Source: JALZAA01 sp035316025
GTDB taxonomy: Bacteria > Actinomycetota > Acidimicrobiia > IMCC26256 > JACDBD01
Assembly (NCBI GenBank): GCA_035316025.1
Contig: DATFXL010000083.1
Location: 1-14,220 of the forward strand
Direction: 5' to 3'
DNA length: 14,220 nt
This document shows positions 1 to 9,751 of this stretch, in pieces (the stretch's first letter is position 1; each line of letters opens with the position of its first letter). The translations under genes were made by a program, and so were the position numbers. The notes under the pieces are model-generated. The model was given only the letters and a program-made list of their open reading frames with translations, did not search any database and was not told where the DNA came from.

Positions 1-47
1 GCGCGTCGCCCGACAAGAAGGCTGACCGTCACCGCATCCCGGAAGAT
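1..47. other. Left-edge stretch with possible start of next gene
   Basis: These bases lie downstream of the P450 stop in the direction of the minus-strand operon. A minus-strand GTG at 32-30 opens a frame of ten codons (VTVSLLVGRR) that runs off the window. It could be the start of a third operon gene or simply noncoding. A nearby minus-strand ATG at 37-35 is followed by a stop two codons later and cannot start a gene. Too little is present to name a product. Confidence 0.15.
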
Positions 48-1237
48 TCAGCTCGGGTCGAACACCACCGGGATCGAGTCCGGGCCCCGGAACGCGAAGC
101 CTTGGATGACCGGCGGCGGAGCATCAGGATCGAGCCGGAGGTTCGACAGGCGGGTGAGGGTCTCGTCCAGGCCCACCCGCAGCTCCAGGCGGGCGAGGTG
201 CATGCCGAGGCACTGGTGCTGGCCGGTACCGAACGCGACGTGGTTCTGCGGCGGGCGATCGATGCGCCACTCGTCGGGAACCTCGTACCGGTCCTGGTCG
301 TGGTTCGCCGACCCCGTGATCACGCTGATGGGCGCGCCCGCCTCGACCGGGCAGCCGGCGATCTCGGTGTCGGCGGCGGCGACCCGGCTCACCTGGGTAA
401 CCGACGTCTCCCAGCGCAGCGTCTCCTCGATCACCGCGGGCAGAAGGCTGCGGTCGGCAACGACCGCGGCCATCGTCTCGGCATCGGTCAACAGCGCGAC
501 GAGCGCGTTGCCCATGACCCGATACGTCGTCTCGGCGCCGGCGGGCAGGAGCAGCCGCAAGAACCCGTAGATCTTCTCGTCGGTGAGTCGCTGGCCGTCG
601 ATCTCGGCGTGGACGAGGTCGCTGATGAGGTCGTCGCGAGGGTGGGCGCGCCGGTCCTCGACGATCGGCTCGAGGTAGTCCCGCATCGCCTGCGAGGCCT
701 CGTGGCCGCGGTCGGGATGCAACGGCCCGGTGTTGATCAGCTCGGCCCAGTGATGGAACTGGGCGCTGTCATCGAGCGGGACGCCGACGATGCCGCAGAT
801 CACCTGCACGGGATACTTCGAGGTGACGGCCTGCGCGAGGTCGGCGCGGCCCGCGGGGGCGATGTCGTCGAGGAGCCGGGTGATCGTCGGCCGGATCAGC
901 TGCGCGTCCCATCGCTCCAGCGCCGACGCCCGGAACGCGTGCGCGACGAGATTCCGGTAGGCGCGGTGCTCGGCGCCGCCCATCGCCAGGATGAGCTCCC
1001 CCATGAACTGGCCGATGTGCTCCGCGTTGATGGACGACGAGAACGTCGTGCCGTCGCGCAGCACCCGTTCGACGTCGGCGTACCGGGTGACGTGGTACGT
1101 CGGGCGGTCGCTCATGCCGCCGGTCTCGGTGTAGATGACCGGGCACTCGCGACGGGCTCGCGCCCAGATCGGGTACGGCTGACCGGTCGTGAAGTCGACT
1201 TCGTACTCGAATTCGGGCCGGATGACCGGTTCTGTCG

Positions 1238-1241
<4 letters not shown>
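48..1241 (-). CDS. Cytochrome P450, soluble bacterial class I
   Basis: A haem-thiolate monooxygenase that would hydroxylate a small organic or lipid-like substrate with O2 and electrons from a ferredoxin and its reductase; neither partner is visible here. The 397-aa length is normal for soluble bacterial P450s, with no N-terminal membrane anchor. The I-helix oxygen-activation motif AGAETT is at 234-239, the K-helix ExxR at 273-276 (ETLR), and the haem loop FGTGQHQCLG at 337-346, with the thiolate ligand Cys344. The start is GTG at 1241, chosen because it overlaps the TGA of the upstream aldehyde dehydrogenase gene as GTGA, which implies translational coupling. The neighbour suggests the two proteins oxidise the same substrate in series. 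The CYP family and substrate cannot be assigned by eye. Confidence 0.96.
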
Positions 1242-2659
<1,418 letters not shown>

Positions 2660-2664
2660 CCGGT

Positions 2665-2670
2665 CCCCCT
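2665..2670 (-). promoter_or_regulatory. Ribosome binding site of the aldehyde dehydrogenase
   Basis: AGGGGG on the minus strand, 5 nt before the ATG at 2659. It decides the start against the longer reading frame. Confidence 0.6.
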
Positions 2671-2729
2671 GACTCGTCGTGACGGCGCCGCTTCGGTGTG
2701 CGCGCTGTCGCTCGGTCGACTTGAAGCTC

Positions 2730-2735
2730 AGGCTA
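2730..2735 (-). promoter_or_regulatory. Possible -10 element for the ALDH-P450 operon
   Basis: The minus strand reads TAGCCT, which fits TAnnnT. It would give a leader of roughly 60 nt before the ATG at 2659, consistent with that gene having a Shine-Dalgarno site. It shares two base pairs with the -10 candidate of the divergent gene. No convincing -35 is seen. Confidence 0.25.
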
Positions 2736-2739
2736 CCGT
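2734..2739 (+). promoter_or_regulatory. Possible -10 element, leaderless start of membrane protein
   Basis: TACCGT ends 6 nt before the GTG at 2746. Transcription would begin at or next to the start codon, giving a leaderless mRNA; no Shine-Dalgarno is visible. No clear -35 hexamer is seen at normal spacing. Confidence 0.35.
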
Positions 2740-2745
2740 CGGCCG

Positions 2746-4752
2746 GTGCCGTCTGCGACCGACGCGACCACCACAACGGAGCCGCCGGGCGCCGCCGACG
2801 TCGAGGTGACGTCGGCCCGCGCGCGGTCGCGCTGGCGAGCCCCGCTCGCCGACGCCGCCGGCGTCGCCGCCGCCACGGCAGGGCTCCTCGTGATCACACT
2901 GCGGCTGTGGGAGGCGAACCTGCGCGTTCCCTTCGTCTACAACGCGACGGATCAGCCGCCGCTCGCGTACGCGCCCGACGCCCCCTACTACCTCATGCTC
3001 ACGAAGGGTCTGGTCGAGCACAGCGCATACCTGCGGATCCCGAACCTCGGCTGGCCGTTCAGTCTGCAGCTCTACGACAACCCCGAGACCGGGGACAATC
3101 TCCAGCTCGCGCTCCTGCGGGGGCTCGGCTTCTTCCTGCGCGACGCGGTGCTCACGGTGAACGTCTACTACCTGCTCACGTTCGTCGCCGTCTCTCTCGC
3201 AGCGTGGTTCGTGCTCCGGCGGCTCGGCGTCTCCCGTCTCGTGGCGGCGATCGTCGCCATCCTGTACAGCTTCCTCCCGTATCACTTCGCGCGCGGCGAG
3301 GCGCACTTGCTGCTGTCGGGCTACTTCATGGTCCCGATCGCGACGTTGCTCATCCTGCAGGTGCTGTCGGACGATCCGCCGTTCACGACCCGCCGCGACT
3401 CGCCGGAGCCGCGATGGCGGCTGGCGTTGTGGAGCCGGCGTGCGGTCCCGTGGCTGCTGGCGTCGGCCGCGTTGGGATCGACCGGCCCGTACTACGCGTT
3501 CTTCGCCGTGCTCCTCCTGACCGCGGCGGTGATCGCCGATTTCGTGGCCCGGCGCAGCTGGCGGCGGCTCGCTTCCGGCGCCGTGGCCGCCGGGATCGTC
3601 GTCGGGGTGCTCCTGCTCAATCTCATGCCGTCGTTCTTGTATTGGGCGAAGCACGGACAGAACGACCAGGCGATCCCGCGTGGGATCTCCGAGACGGAGG
3701 TGAACGGGCTCCGGATATCCGAGCTCCTGCTCCCGCGCGTCGACCACCGCATCAACGCCTTCGCCGAGGCCCAACGCAAGAGCGACCGGTTCAGCCCGGT
3801 AGCGAAGTCGGAGCGCGGGCAGCAGCTCGGCCTCATCGGGGCCGTCGGCTTCGTCGGGCTCGTCGTGTTCACCCTCAGCCGCCTGCTCCGCCGGCGGCGC
3901 GACGACACGCCCGCCCGCGCGCCGCCCGAGTTGGGCACCCGCGCCGAGATCGGGAAGCGCCTCGGCCTGCTCACCGTCGTCGCCGTGATCGTGGCCGCCG
4001 TCAGCGGCATCTCGCTCCTCATCTCCGCGGCCGGCATCCGGTACATCCGCTCGTACAACCGGATCTCGGTGTTCATTGCGTTCTTCGCGCTCGTCGCGGT
4101 CGCGTTCGGGCTCGACTGGATCGTGGCCCGCGTGCCGCGCTGGCACGGGCGCGCGGTCGTCGCCGGAGTCCTGTGCGTGGCGGTTCTCGCAATCGGGATC
4201 TTCGACCAGACGTCGTCGGCCGACATCCCCGACTACAAGGCGCTCGACCACGCCTGGGACAGCGACGACGTGTTCATGCACGGCATCGAGCGCGATCTCG
4301 GGTCGGGCGCGGCCGTTTTCCAGATGCCCTACGTGTTCTTCCCCGAGGCGGGCATGATCGTCGGGACCGGTCCCTACGACCAGGTGCGCGGCTGGTTGCA
4401 CGCCGACTCCCTCCGCTGGAGCTGGGGTTCGGTGCGCGGCCGTGAGGGCGACTGGCAGGGCGCGCTGGTGCGGCTCCCGGCGCCCGAGGCGCTCGACGCG
4501 CTCACAGCCGTCGGGTTCACCGGGCTCATGATCGACCGCGCCGGCTACGAGGACCACGGCGTGGGCATCGAAGCTGAGTACACGAGCACCCTCGGCCAAC
4601 AGCCACGGGTCAGCCGGGACAGTCGTCTGTTGTTCTACGACCTCCGGTCGTGGGCCCGCGACCTGCACGCGCGATTTACCAAGGCGGAGATCGCAAGGCT
4701 GCGGCGCAAGACGCTCGACGCCCGGGCCGCGCCGCCAGGCGCGCTCACATGA
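2746..4752 (+). CDS. Large multi-pass membrane protein, GT-C glycosyltransferase-like
   Basis: A 668-aa integral membrane protein of unknown substrate. After a Thr/Ala-rich N-terminus there are about ten hydrophobic segments: near 34-54, 139-160, 166-182, 187-207, a long double stretch at 235-268, 277-303, 363-383, 406-430, 438-463 and 468-487. A largely soluble C-terminal domain follows at about 487-668, probably outside the membrane. The first outer loop carries an Asp (D78 in PDAPYYLM) where GT-C lipid-sugar transferases usually have an acidic catalytic residue. The C-terminal domain has a striking block, YDQVRGWLHADSLRWSWG, at 544-561, which I associate with uncharacterised bacterial membrane proteins; that link is from memory. 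The topology fits a polyprenyl-phosphate-sugar transferase or a flippase-like protein for envelope glycans. The GTG start follows a -10 hexamer by 6 nt. It is the only envelope-biosynthesis-like gene here and has no obvious link to its neighbours. Confidence 0.8.
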   Translation: MPSATDATTTTEPPGAADVEVTSARARSRWRAPLADAAGVAAATAGLLVITLRLWEANLRVPFVYNATDQPPLAYAPDAPYYLMLTKGLVEHSAYLRIPNLGWPFSLQLYDNPETGDNLQLALLRGLGFFLRDAVLTVNVYYLLTFVAVSLAAWFVLRRLGVSRLVAAIVAILYSFLPYHFARGEAHLLLSGYFMVPIATLLILQVLSDDPPFTTRRDSPEPRWRLALWSRRAVPWLLASAALGSTGPYYAFFAVLLLTAAVIADFVARRSWRRLASGAVAAGIVVGVLLLNLMPSFLYWAKHGQNDQAIPRGISETEVNGLRISELLLPRVDHRINAFAEAQRKSDRFSPVAKSERGQQLGLIGAVGFVGLVVFTLSRLLRRRRDDTPARAPPELGTRAEIGKRLGLLTVVAVIVAAVSGISLLISAAGIRYIRSYNRISVFIAFFALVAVAFGLDWIVARVPRWHGRAVVAGVLCVAVLAIGIFDQTSSADIPDYKALDHAWDSDDVFMHGIERDLGSGAAVFQMPYVFFPEAGMIVGTGPYDQVRGWLHADSLRWSWGSVRGREGDWQGALVRLPAPEALDALTAVGFTGLMIDRAGYEDHGVGIEAEYTSTLGQQPRVSRDSRLLFYDLRSWARDLHARFTKAEIARLRRKTLDARAAPPGALT

Positions 4753-4765
4753 ACGCACGAGAACG

Positions 4766-4781
4766 CTGACTACCCTGTCAG
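4766..4781. promoter_or_regulatory. Inverted repeat CTGAC-N6-GTCAG flanking a -10 element
   Basis: Two perfect 5-bp arms flank TACCCT, the -10 candidate of the acyl-CoA dehydrogenase at 4784. A second small palindrome, CCCT-GTC-AGGG (4773-4783), overlaps it. A dimeric repressor bound here would cover the promoter core, so it is a candidate operator. The arms are short enough to arise by chance. Confidence 0.3.
4771..4776 (+). promoter_or_regulatory. Possible -10 element, leaderless start of acyl-CoA dehydrogenase
   Basis: TACCCT with exactly 7 nt between it and the ATG at 4784, the spacing expected if transcription begins at the A of the ATG. Only a GGG run abuts the ATG, too close to act as a normal Shine-Dalgarno. 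Confidence 0.4.
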
Positions 4782-4783
4782 GG

Positions 4784-6006
<1,223 letters not shown>

Positions 6007-6010
<4 letters not shown>

Positions 6011-7533
6011 CGCTCCGGCCGACGTACCGCCACCCGCGCGCACGCGATTACCTGGCGCCGGGCGGCGCATGGGACATCCCGTCGCTCGACGCGGTGGTAT
6101 CGGACGCGGCACGGAGCGCGACCGGCGACCTCGTGGTCGACGACTCGGCTGGCGTCCGCCTCGACGGGCGCGCGCTCGAAGCGCAGGTGGCCGCCCTGGC
6201 CGGCGGCTTGCGGGGGGCGGGGGTGCGTCGGCGGGACGTGGTCGCTTGGCAGTCCCCGAACTGGCACGAAGCCGTCGTCCTGTACCGGGCGTGCTGGCGG
6301 CTGGGTGCGATCGCCGCGCCGATCCACCACCAGGCCGGCCCGGCCGACGTCGAACGCATGCTCGGCACGCTCGATGCGCAGGTGTGGCTCCCCGCCGACG
6401 AGCTGCGCGGGCCGAGCGCACGGCTACCCAAGCTGCTGGACGCGGGAACGCCCGTCACCCGTTCGGCGGCGCGCCCGAGCGATCTGGCCGTCGTGCTGTT
6501 CACCTCGGGGTCGAGCGGCGTACCGAAGGCGGCGCTGCACACTCAGCGCGGGCTGGCATACAAGGCGCGCGCCATGATCCGCGCCCACGAGCTCGTACCG
6601 GGCGACTCGATCCTCATGCCGGCGCCGCTGGCGCACGTCTCCGGGCTGCTGAACGCGGTGCTCATCCCGGGCGTGGTTCCGATGCGCGCCACCTTGATGG
6701 CCAGATGGCGCCCGGAGGAGGCAATCGAGACGATCGAACGCGAACACATCACGTTCATGATCGGCCCGCCGACGTTCTTCGTCGGTCTGATGGACGCACC
6801 CGGCTTCGAGCCCCGCCGCGTGCGGAGTCTGCGTCTGATCTCGAGCGGCGGCGCCGGTGTCACGCCCGCGTTCGTCGAGCAGGCGACTGACACGTTCGGG
6901 GCGCGGGTCAAGCGCACGTACGGGTCTACCGAGGCTCCGACGGTGACGACGAGCACGCCGCAGGATCCCGTCCAGCGGGCCCGCGAGACGGACGGGCATG
7001 CGACTGGCACCGTCGAGCTGCGGGTGAGTGATCCCGAGACCGGGCAGGCGCGGCCGGCCGGCGAAGTCGGCGAGCTGTGGCTGCGGGGACCGGAGCTGTT
7101 CGTTGGCTACGCAGACCCCGACCAGACGCGCGGCGCGATCCATCGGGGCTGGTTCCGCACCGGCGACCTCGCCACCGTCGACGCCGACGGTTGGCTCACG
7201 ATCGCCGGCCGCATGAAGGACGTCATCATCCGCGGCGGCGAGAACATCGCCGCCGCCGAGGTCGAAGGGATCCTCGAGGCCCACCCCGCGGTGCGACAGG
7301 CCGCCGTCGTCGGCGAACCGGACGCCCGCCTCGGTGAGCGCGTCTGCGCGTTCGTCGTGGCCACGCCGCACTTCGACCTCGCCATGTGCCGGGTCTGGTT
7401 CGAGCAACAGGGCGTCGCGCGGTTCAAGACGCCAGAACGCGTCGTCCATCTCGACGAGCTCCCCCTCCTCGCCGCCGGGAAGCCCGATCGCGCCGCCCTG
7501 ACGGAGCTGGCCCAAGCGTTTTGGCGTCGCTGA
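6007..7533 (+). CDS. AMP-forming acyl-CoA synthetase (acid-CoA ligase)
   Basis: Activates a carboxylic acid with ATP to an acyl-adenylate and then to the CoA thioester. The 508-aa protein carries all the hallmarks of the ANL adenylating superfamily: the phosphate loop TSGSSGVPK at 166-174, YGSTE at 305-309, the ribose-binding Asp387 in RTGD, the hinge segment GRMKD at 401-405, RGGEN at 409-413, and the adenylation Lys492 in AAGKPDR. The start is the GTG at 6007, which shares four bases with the stop of the dehydrogenase (GTGA); the frame stays open further upstream only as a shadow of that gene. The tight coupling suggests that the synthetase supplies the CoA ester used by the dehydrogenase. 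The overall character resembles ligases annotated as cyclohexanecarboxylate- or medium-chain-CoA ligases, but the substrate cannot be fixed. Confidence 0.95.
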
Positions 7534-7564
7534 ACCGCAAGAATTCGGTCTCTGGGACGCCAAA
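7520..7564. terminator. Stem-loop between convergent genes
   Basis: Nine-base arms TTTGGCGTC (7520-7528) and GACGCCAAA (7556-7564) are perfectly complementary, with a 27-nt loop that can form a further 4-bp stem (CCG-rich, 7534-7537 with 7546-7549). It lies across the 31-bp gap between the converging acyl-CoA synthetase and phosphodiesterase genes. There is no U-tract on either side, so it is a candidate bidirectional terminator or mRNA 3'-end stabiliser rather than a classic intrinsic terminator. Confidence 0.45.
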
Positions 7565-8599
7565 TCATCGGCGCGCGAGCTGCCGGGGGTTCTCGACGTC
7601 CGAGGGCTTGCAGTTCTTGGGGGCGTTGACGGGGTTACAGCGGGCGGGCGTGCCGCCGGGGATCTGTACGACGTAGTCGCCGCCGATGGCGGGCACCGGG
7701 ACCTCGAAGTCGGTGCTGACGATCTGGGCGCCGCTTCGGAGCGCGATATCCCGCCGGGTCACGTCGTGGTTCCGTGCCTCGACGAGATCGGCATCGGCGC
7801 GGGTGCGAACGATGAAGCCGCCCTTCACGAGCTCCTGGATCGTGGCCTCGTCGGGGTCGTCCATCTTGATAATCGCGGCCGACGGGGCCTGAACTGCGGC
7901 GGTCACGAACATCGCCCGCTTCTCGAGCGACGGGTGCCCCTCCAGGAATGCGTTACGGATGGCGCCGCTCGTGCTGAGGGCGACGAGCACCTTGCCGCGG
8001 GTCTTGCCCAGCGTCGGCCAGCCCCGGCTGGTGACGGCGGCGCGCAGGGTCTTGGCCTTGCCACGCACGCTGTCCGGCGTGATCAGCTGCCGGCCGAGTG
8101 AGGAGCGGACCGTGGCGTCGAGCTGGTCGAGGGCGGCGGCGTCGAACCGGCGCAGCGTCGGGTCGATCGTGAAGTCGATGTCGTCGTTCTTCGGTTCGAT
8201 CAGGATGAAGATCGGCACGTGGCCGGGATGTGCCGTTGACCACGTACGTACCACTTGGAGGCACTGCGCGATCGGCGTGCAGTTGCTCGTGGCGTCGATG
8301 ACGGGCGTGTGCAGCACCGGGAATTGCCCGTCGGCCGAGTTGGCGGCGTCGAGCTCGAAACCGCGTACGCCGAGGTCGAGCTGCTGGTCGAGCGGCGGGT
8401 GCGTGTACTGCATGTTCGGCGGCGACTGGATCGGAGCGTCCTGCTCGATGTGATAGCTGTTGTGCGTCGCCAGGACCTGCACTTGATTGGTGCGCAGCCT
8501 GTTGTCGAGGCGGTTCGCGCTCGCCACCATCGGCGACGCGAACACGATCACCACGAGGGCGACCGTCGAGGCGAGTTCGGTCCGCTTCCCCCCGAGCAC
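7565..8599 (-). CDS. Secreted PI-PLC-like phosphodiesterase
   Basis: A probable exported phosphodiesterase of the PLC-like TIM-barrel superfamily, closest in character to bacterial calcium-dependent phosphoinositide-specific phospholipase C proteins. The 344-aa product begins with a signal peptide: a Lys/Arg at 5-6, a hydrophobic core at about 9-23, and a likely cleavage after ASA at 26-28. The catalytic-type residues follow in order: His46 in THNSYH, the metal-site-like pair Glu82 and Asp84 in GVRGFELD, His97 in VLHTPVID, and Glu135 in ILIEPK. Paired cysteines (107 and 113, and two near the C-terminus in ARCNPVNAPKNC) could form disulfides, consistent with export. The start is GTG at 8599 with AGGA 7 nt upstream. 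It begins 12 bp after the stop of an acyl-CoA dehydrogenase gene, so the two are co-transcribed. The true substrate (inositol lipid, other phosphodiester) is not determined. Confidence 0.85.
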   Translation of the reverse strand: MLGGKRTELASTVALVVIVFASPMVASANRLDNRLRTNQVQVLATHNSYHIEQDAPIQSPPNMQYTHPPLDQQLDLGVRGFELDAANSADGQFPVLHTPVIDATSNCTPIAQCLQVVRTWSTAHPGHVPIFILIEPKNDDIDFTIDPTLRRFDAAALDQLDATVRSSLGRQLITPDSVRGKAKTLRAAVTSRGWPTLGKTRGKVLVALSTSGAIRNAFLEGHPSLEKRAMFVTAAVQAPSAAIIKMDDPDEATIQELVKGGFIVRTRADADLVEARNHDVTRRDIALRSGAQIVSTDFEVPVPAIGGDYVVQIPGGTPARCNPVNAPKNCKPSDVENPRQLARR

Positions 8600-8606
8600 G
8601 CGGCGA

Positions 8607-8610
8607 TCCT
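8607..8610 (-). promoter_or_regulatory. Ribosome binding site of the phosphodiesterase
   Basis: AGGA on the minus strand, 7 nt before the GTG at 8599 and one base after the TGA of the upstream gene. The arrangement allows reinitiation by the same ribosome. Confidence 0.45.
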
Positions 8611-8611
8611 G

Positions 8612-9691
8612 TCAGATGACGCTGCGACCGGCCTCGACGCGTGGGCGGAGCAGGTCGGCGAGCCGCTGCCGGTGGTACGGAGCGTCGCCGAAGCTGACTT
8701 GGTCGAGCTGGGCGCGCTTGAGAAAAAGGTGCAGATCGTGCTCCCAGGTGAAGCCGATGCCGCCGTGCACCTGGAGCGCGGACGCCATCACGCGTTTGGA
8801 CGCGTCCGAGCACCAGATCTTGGCGGTCGAGGCGGCTACCGACGCGTCCTCGTGGCCGGCGCCGATGCACCATGCCGCCCAGTACGCGCTCGAACGCATC
8901 CCTTCGACGTCGACGAGCATGTCGGCGCACCGGTGCTTCACGGCCTGGAAGCTCCCGATCGGCCGGCCGAACTGCACCCGGTCCTTCGCGTAGCCGACGG
9001 CCATCTCCATGGCGCGCGACGCGCTCCCGAGCATCTCGGCGGCGGTGAACGCTGCGCCCCGGTCGAGCAGCGCCTCGACGTCGGGGGCGTCGCCCAACCG
9101 TTCCGCCGGCGTGTCGTGGAAGCGCAACCACGCGAGCTCCCGTGTCTGGTCCATGGCGGGCTCTCGTCGCGGCCGCTCGGCCTCCGGCAGCTCGACCAGG
9201 TACACCGCCGGCCCGTCGTCGGTGTCGGCCGTCACGACGGCGACGTCCGCGCTCGGCGCGAAGGGCACGGGGTCGGCGCGCCCCGTGAGCCGGTCGCCCT
9301 CGGCTCGCACACCGCCGCGCCCGCGCCGGGTCCAGGCCACGCAACCGATCGCGTCGCCTCCCGCGAGCCGTTCGGCCCGGTCGTCGCGTCCCGCCCGGGT
9401 GAGTGCGCCCCACGCGAGCAGCGTCGACAGGAACGGAGCCGGTGCGACGTGGCGGCCGATCTCCTCGACGAGCACCGCGACCTCCACGGCACCGAGCCCC
9501 AAACCGCCCTGCTCCTCAGGCACCTCGACCGCGGTCCAGCCCTGCTCGACCATCGCCTTCCAGAGCCCGTGGTCGATGCCGCCGCCGGCGTCGACGACGG
9601 TGCGTACACGCGTGGCGTCGGCGAGGCCGTCGAGCAGCTCGCGCGCACCGTCGCGCAACGCAAGCTGGTCGTCGGACAGCTCGAAGTCCAT
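8612..9691 (-). CDS. Acyl-CoA dehydrogenase subunit lacking catalytic Glu
   Basis: A 359-aa FadE-type protein, slightly short for the family, with typical N-terminal (DFELSDDQLALRDGAREL) and C-terminal (QVHGGIGFTWEHDLHL) blocks. The FAD-binding motif RVQFG at 238-242 and the following GRPIGSFQAVKH helix are intact. Neither usual position for the catalytic base holds an acidic residue: the helix-G site is Gly-like in RGAAFTAAEMLG and the C-terminal site reads SFGDAPYHR instead of YEGT. This is the pattern of the FAD-contributing, non-catalytic subunit of alpha2beta2 dehydrogenases such as the mycobacterial ChsE pairs. The divergent neighbour at 9751 has the opposite pattern, so I infer they form one enzyme. 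The ATG at 9691 follows a TAGCCT hexamer by 9 nt. The downstream gene on the same strand is a secreted phosphodiesterase. Confidence 0.93.
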   Translation of the reverse strand: MDFELSDDQLALRDGARELLDGLADATRVRTVVDAGGGIDHGLWKAMVEQGWTAVEVPEEQGGLGLGAVEVAVLVEEIGRHVAPAPFLSTLLAWGALTRAGRDDRAERLAGGDAIGCVAWTRRGRGGVRAEGDRLTGRADPVPFAPSADVAVVTADTDDGPAVYLVELPEAERPRREPAMDQTRELAWLRFHDTPAERLGDAPDVEALLDRGAAFTAAEMLGSASRAMEMAVGYAKDRVQFGRPIGSFQAVKHRCADMLVDVEGMRSSAYWAAWCIGAGHEDASVAASTAKIWCSDASKRVMASALQVHGGIGFTWEHDLHLFLKRAQLDQVSFGDAPYHRQRLADLLRPRVEAGRSVI

Positions 9692-9700
9692 GCGCCGCGG

Positions 9701-9706
9701 AGGCTA
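9701..9706 (-). promoter_or_regulatory. Possible -10 element for the minus-strand dehydrogenase
   Basis: The minus strand reads TAGCCT, ending 9 nt before the ATG at 9691, so the mRNA would have little or no leader. No -35 is evident. Confidence 0.33.
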
Positions 9707-9714
9707 CCGGACGG

Positions 9715-9751
9715 TCCCATCGTTCCCGGCCGGTCGGTACGCTCGATGGGA
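9715..9751. promoter_or_regulatory. Inverted repeat in the divergent promoter region
   Basis: TCCCATCG (9715-9722) and CGATGGGA (9744-9751) are perfect 8-bp complements separated by 21 bp. The right arm directly follows the -10 candidate of the plus-strand gene and ends on the A of its ATG. A shorter pair, TACCG/CGGTA (9705-9709 and 9735-9739), touches both -10 candidates. Spacing of about three helical turns would suit a looped or two-dimer regulator site, or an mRNA hairpin is possible; chance is not excluded. Confidence 0.3.
9738..9743 (+). promoter_or_regulatory. Possible -10 element, leaderless start of dehydrogenase
   Basis: TACGCT with 7 nt between it and the ATG at 9751, the same geometry as at 4771. 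No Shine-Dalgarno at normal spacing. Confidence 0.4.

Noticed and set aside
2660..2776. A 39-residue N-terminal extension of the aldehyde dehydrogenase
   Set aside because: The extension is Arg/Ser/Gln-rich, unlike the family, overlaps the divergent gene start, and a good Shine-Dalgarno stands before the ATG at 2659.
2728..4758. Minus-strand open frame of 676 codons opposite the membrane protein gene
   Set aside because: Its translation is Arg/Glu/Pro/Asp-rich low complexity with no family motif, typical of antisense frames in GC-rich DNA. The plus strand encodes a coherent membrane protein.
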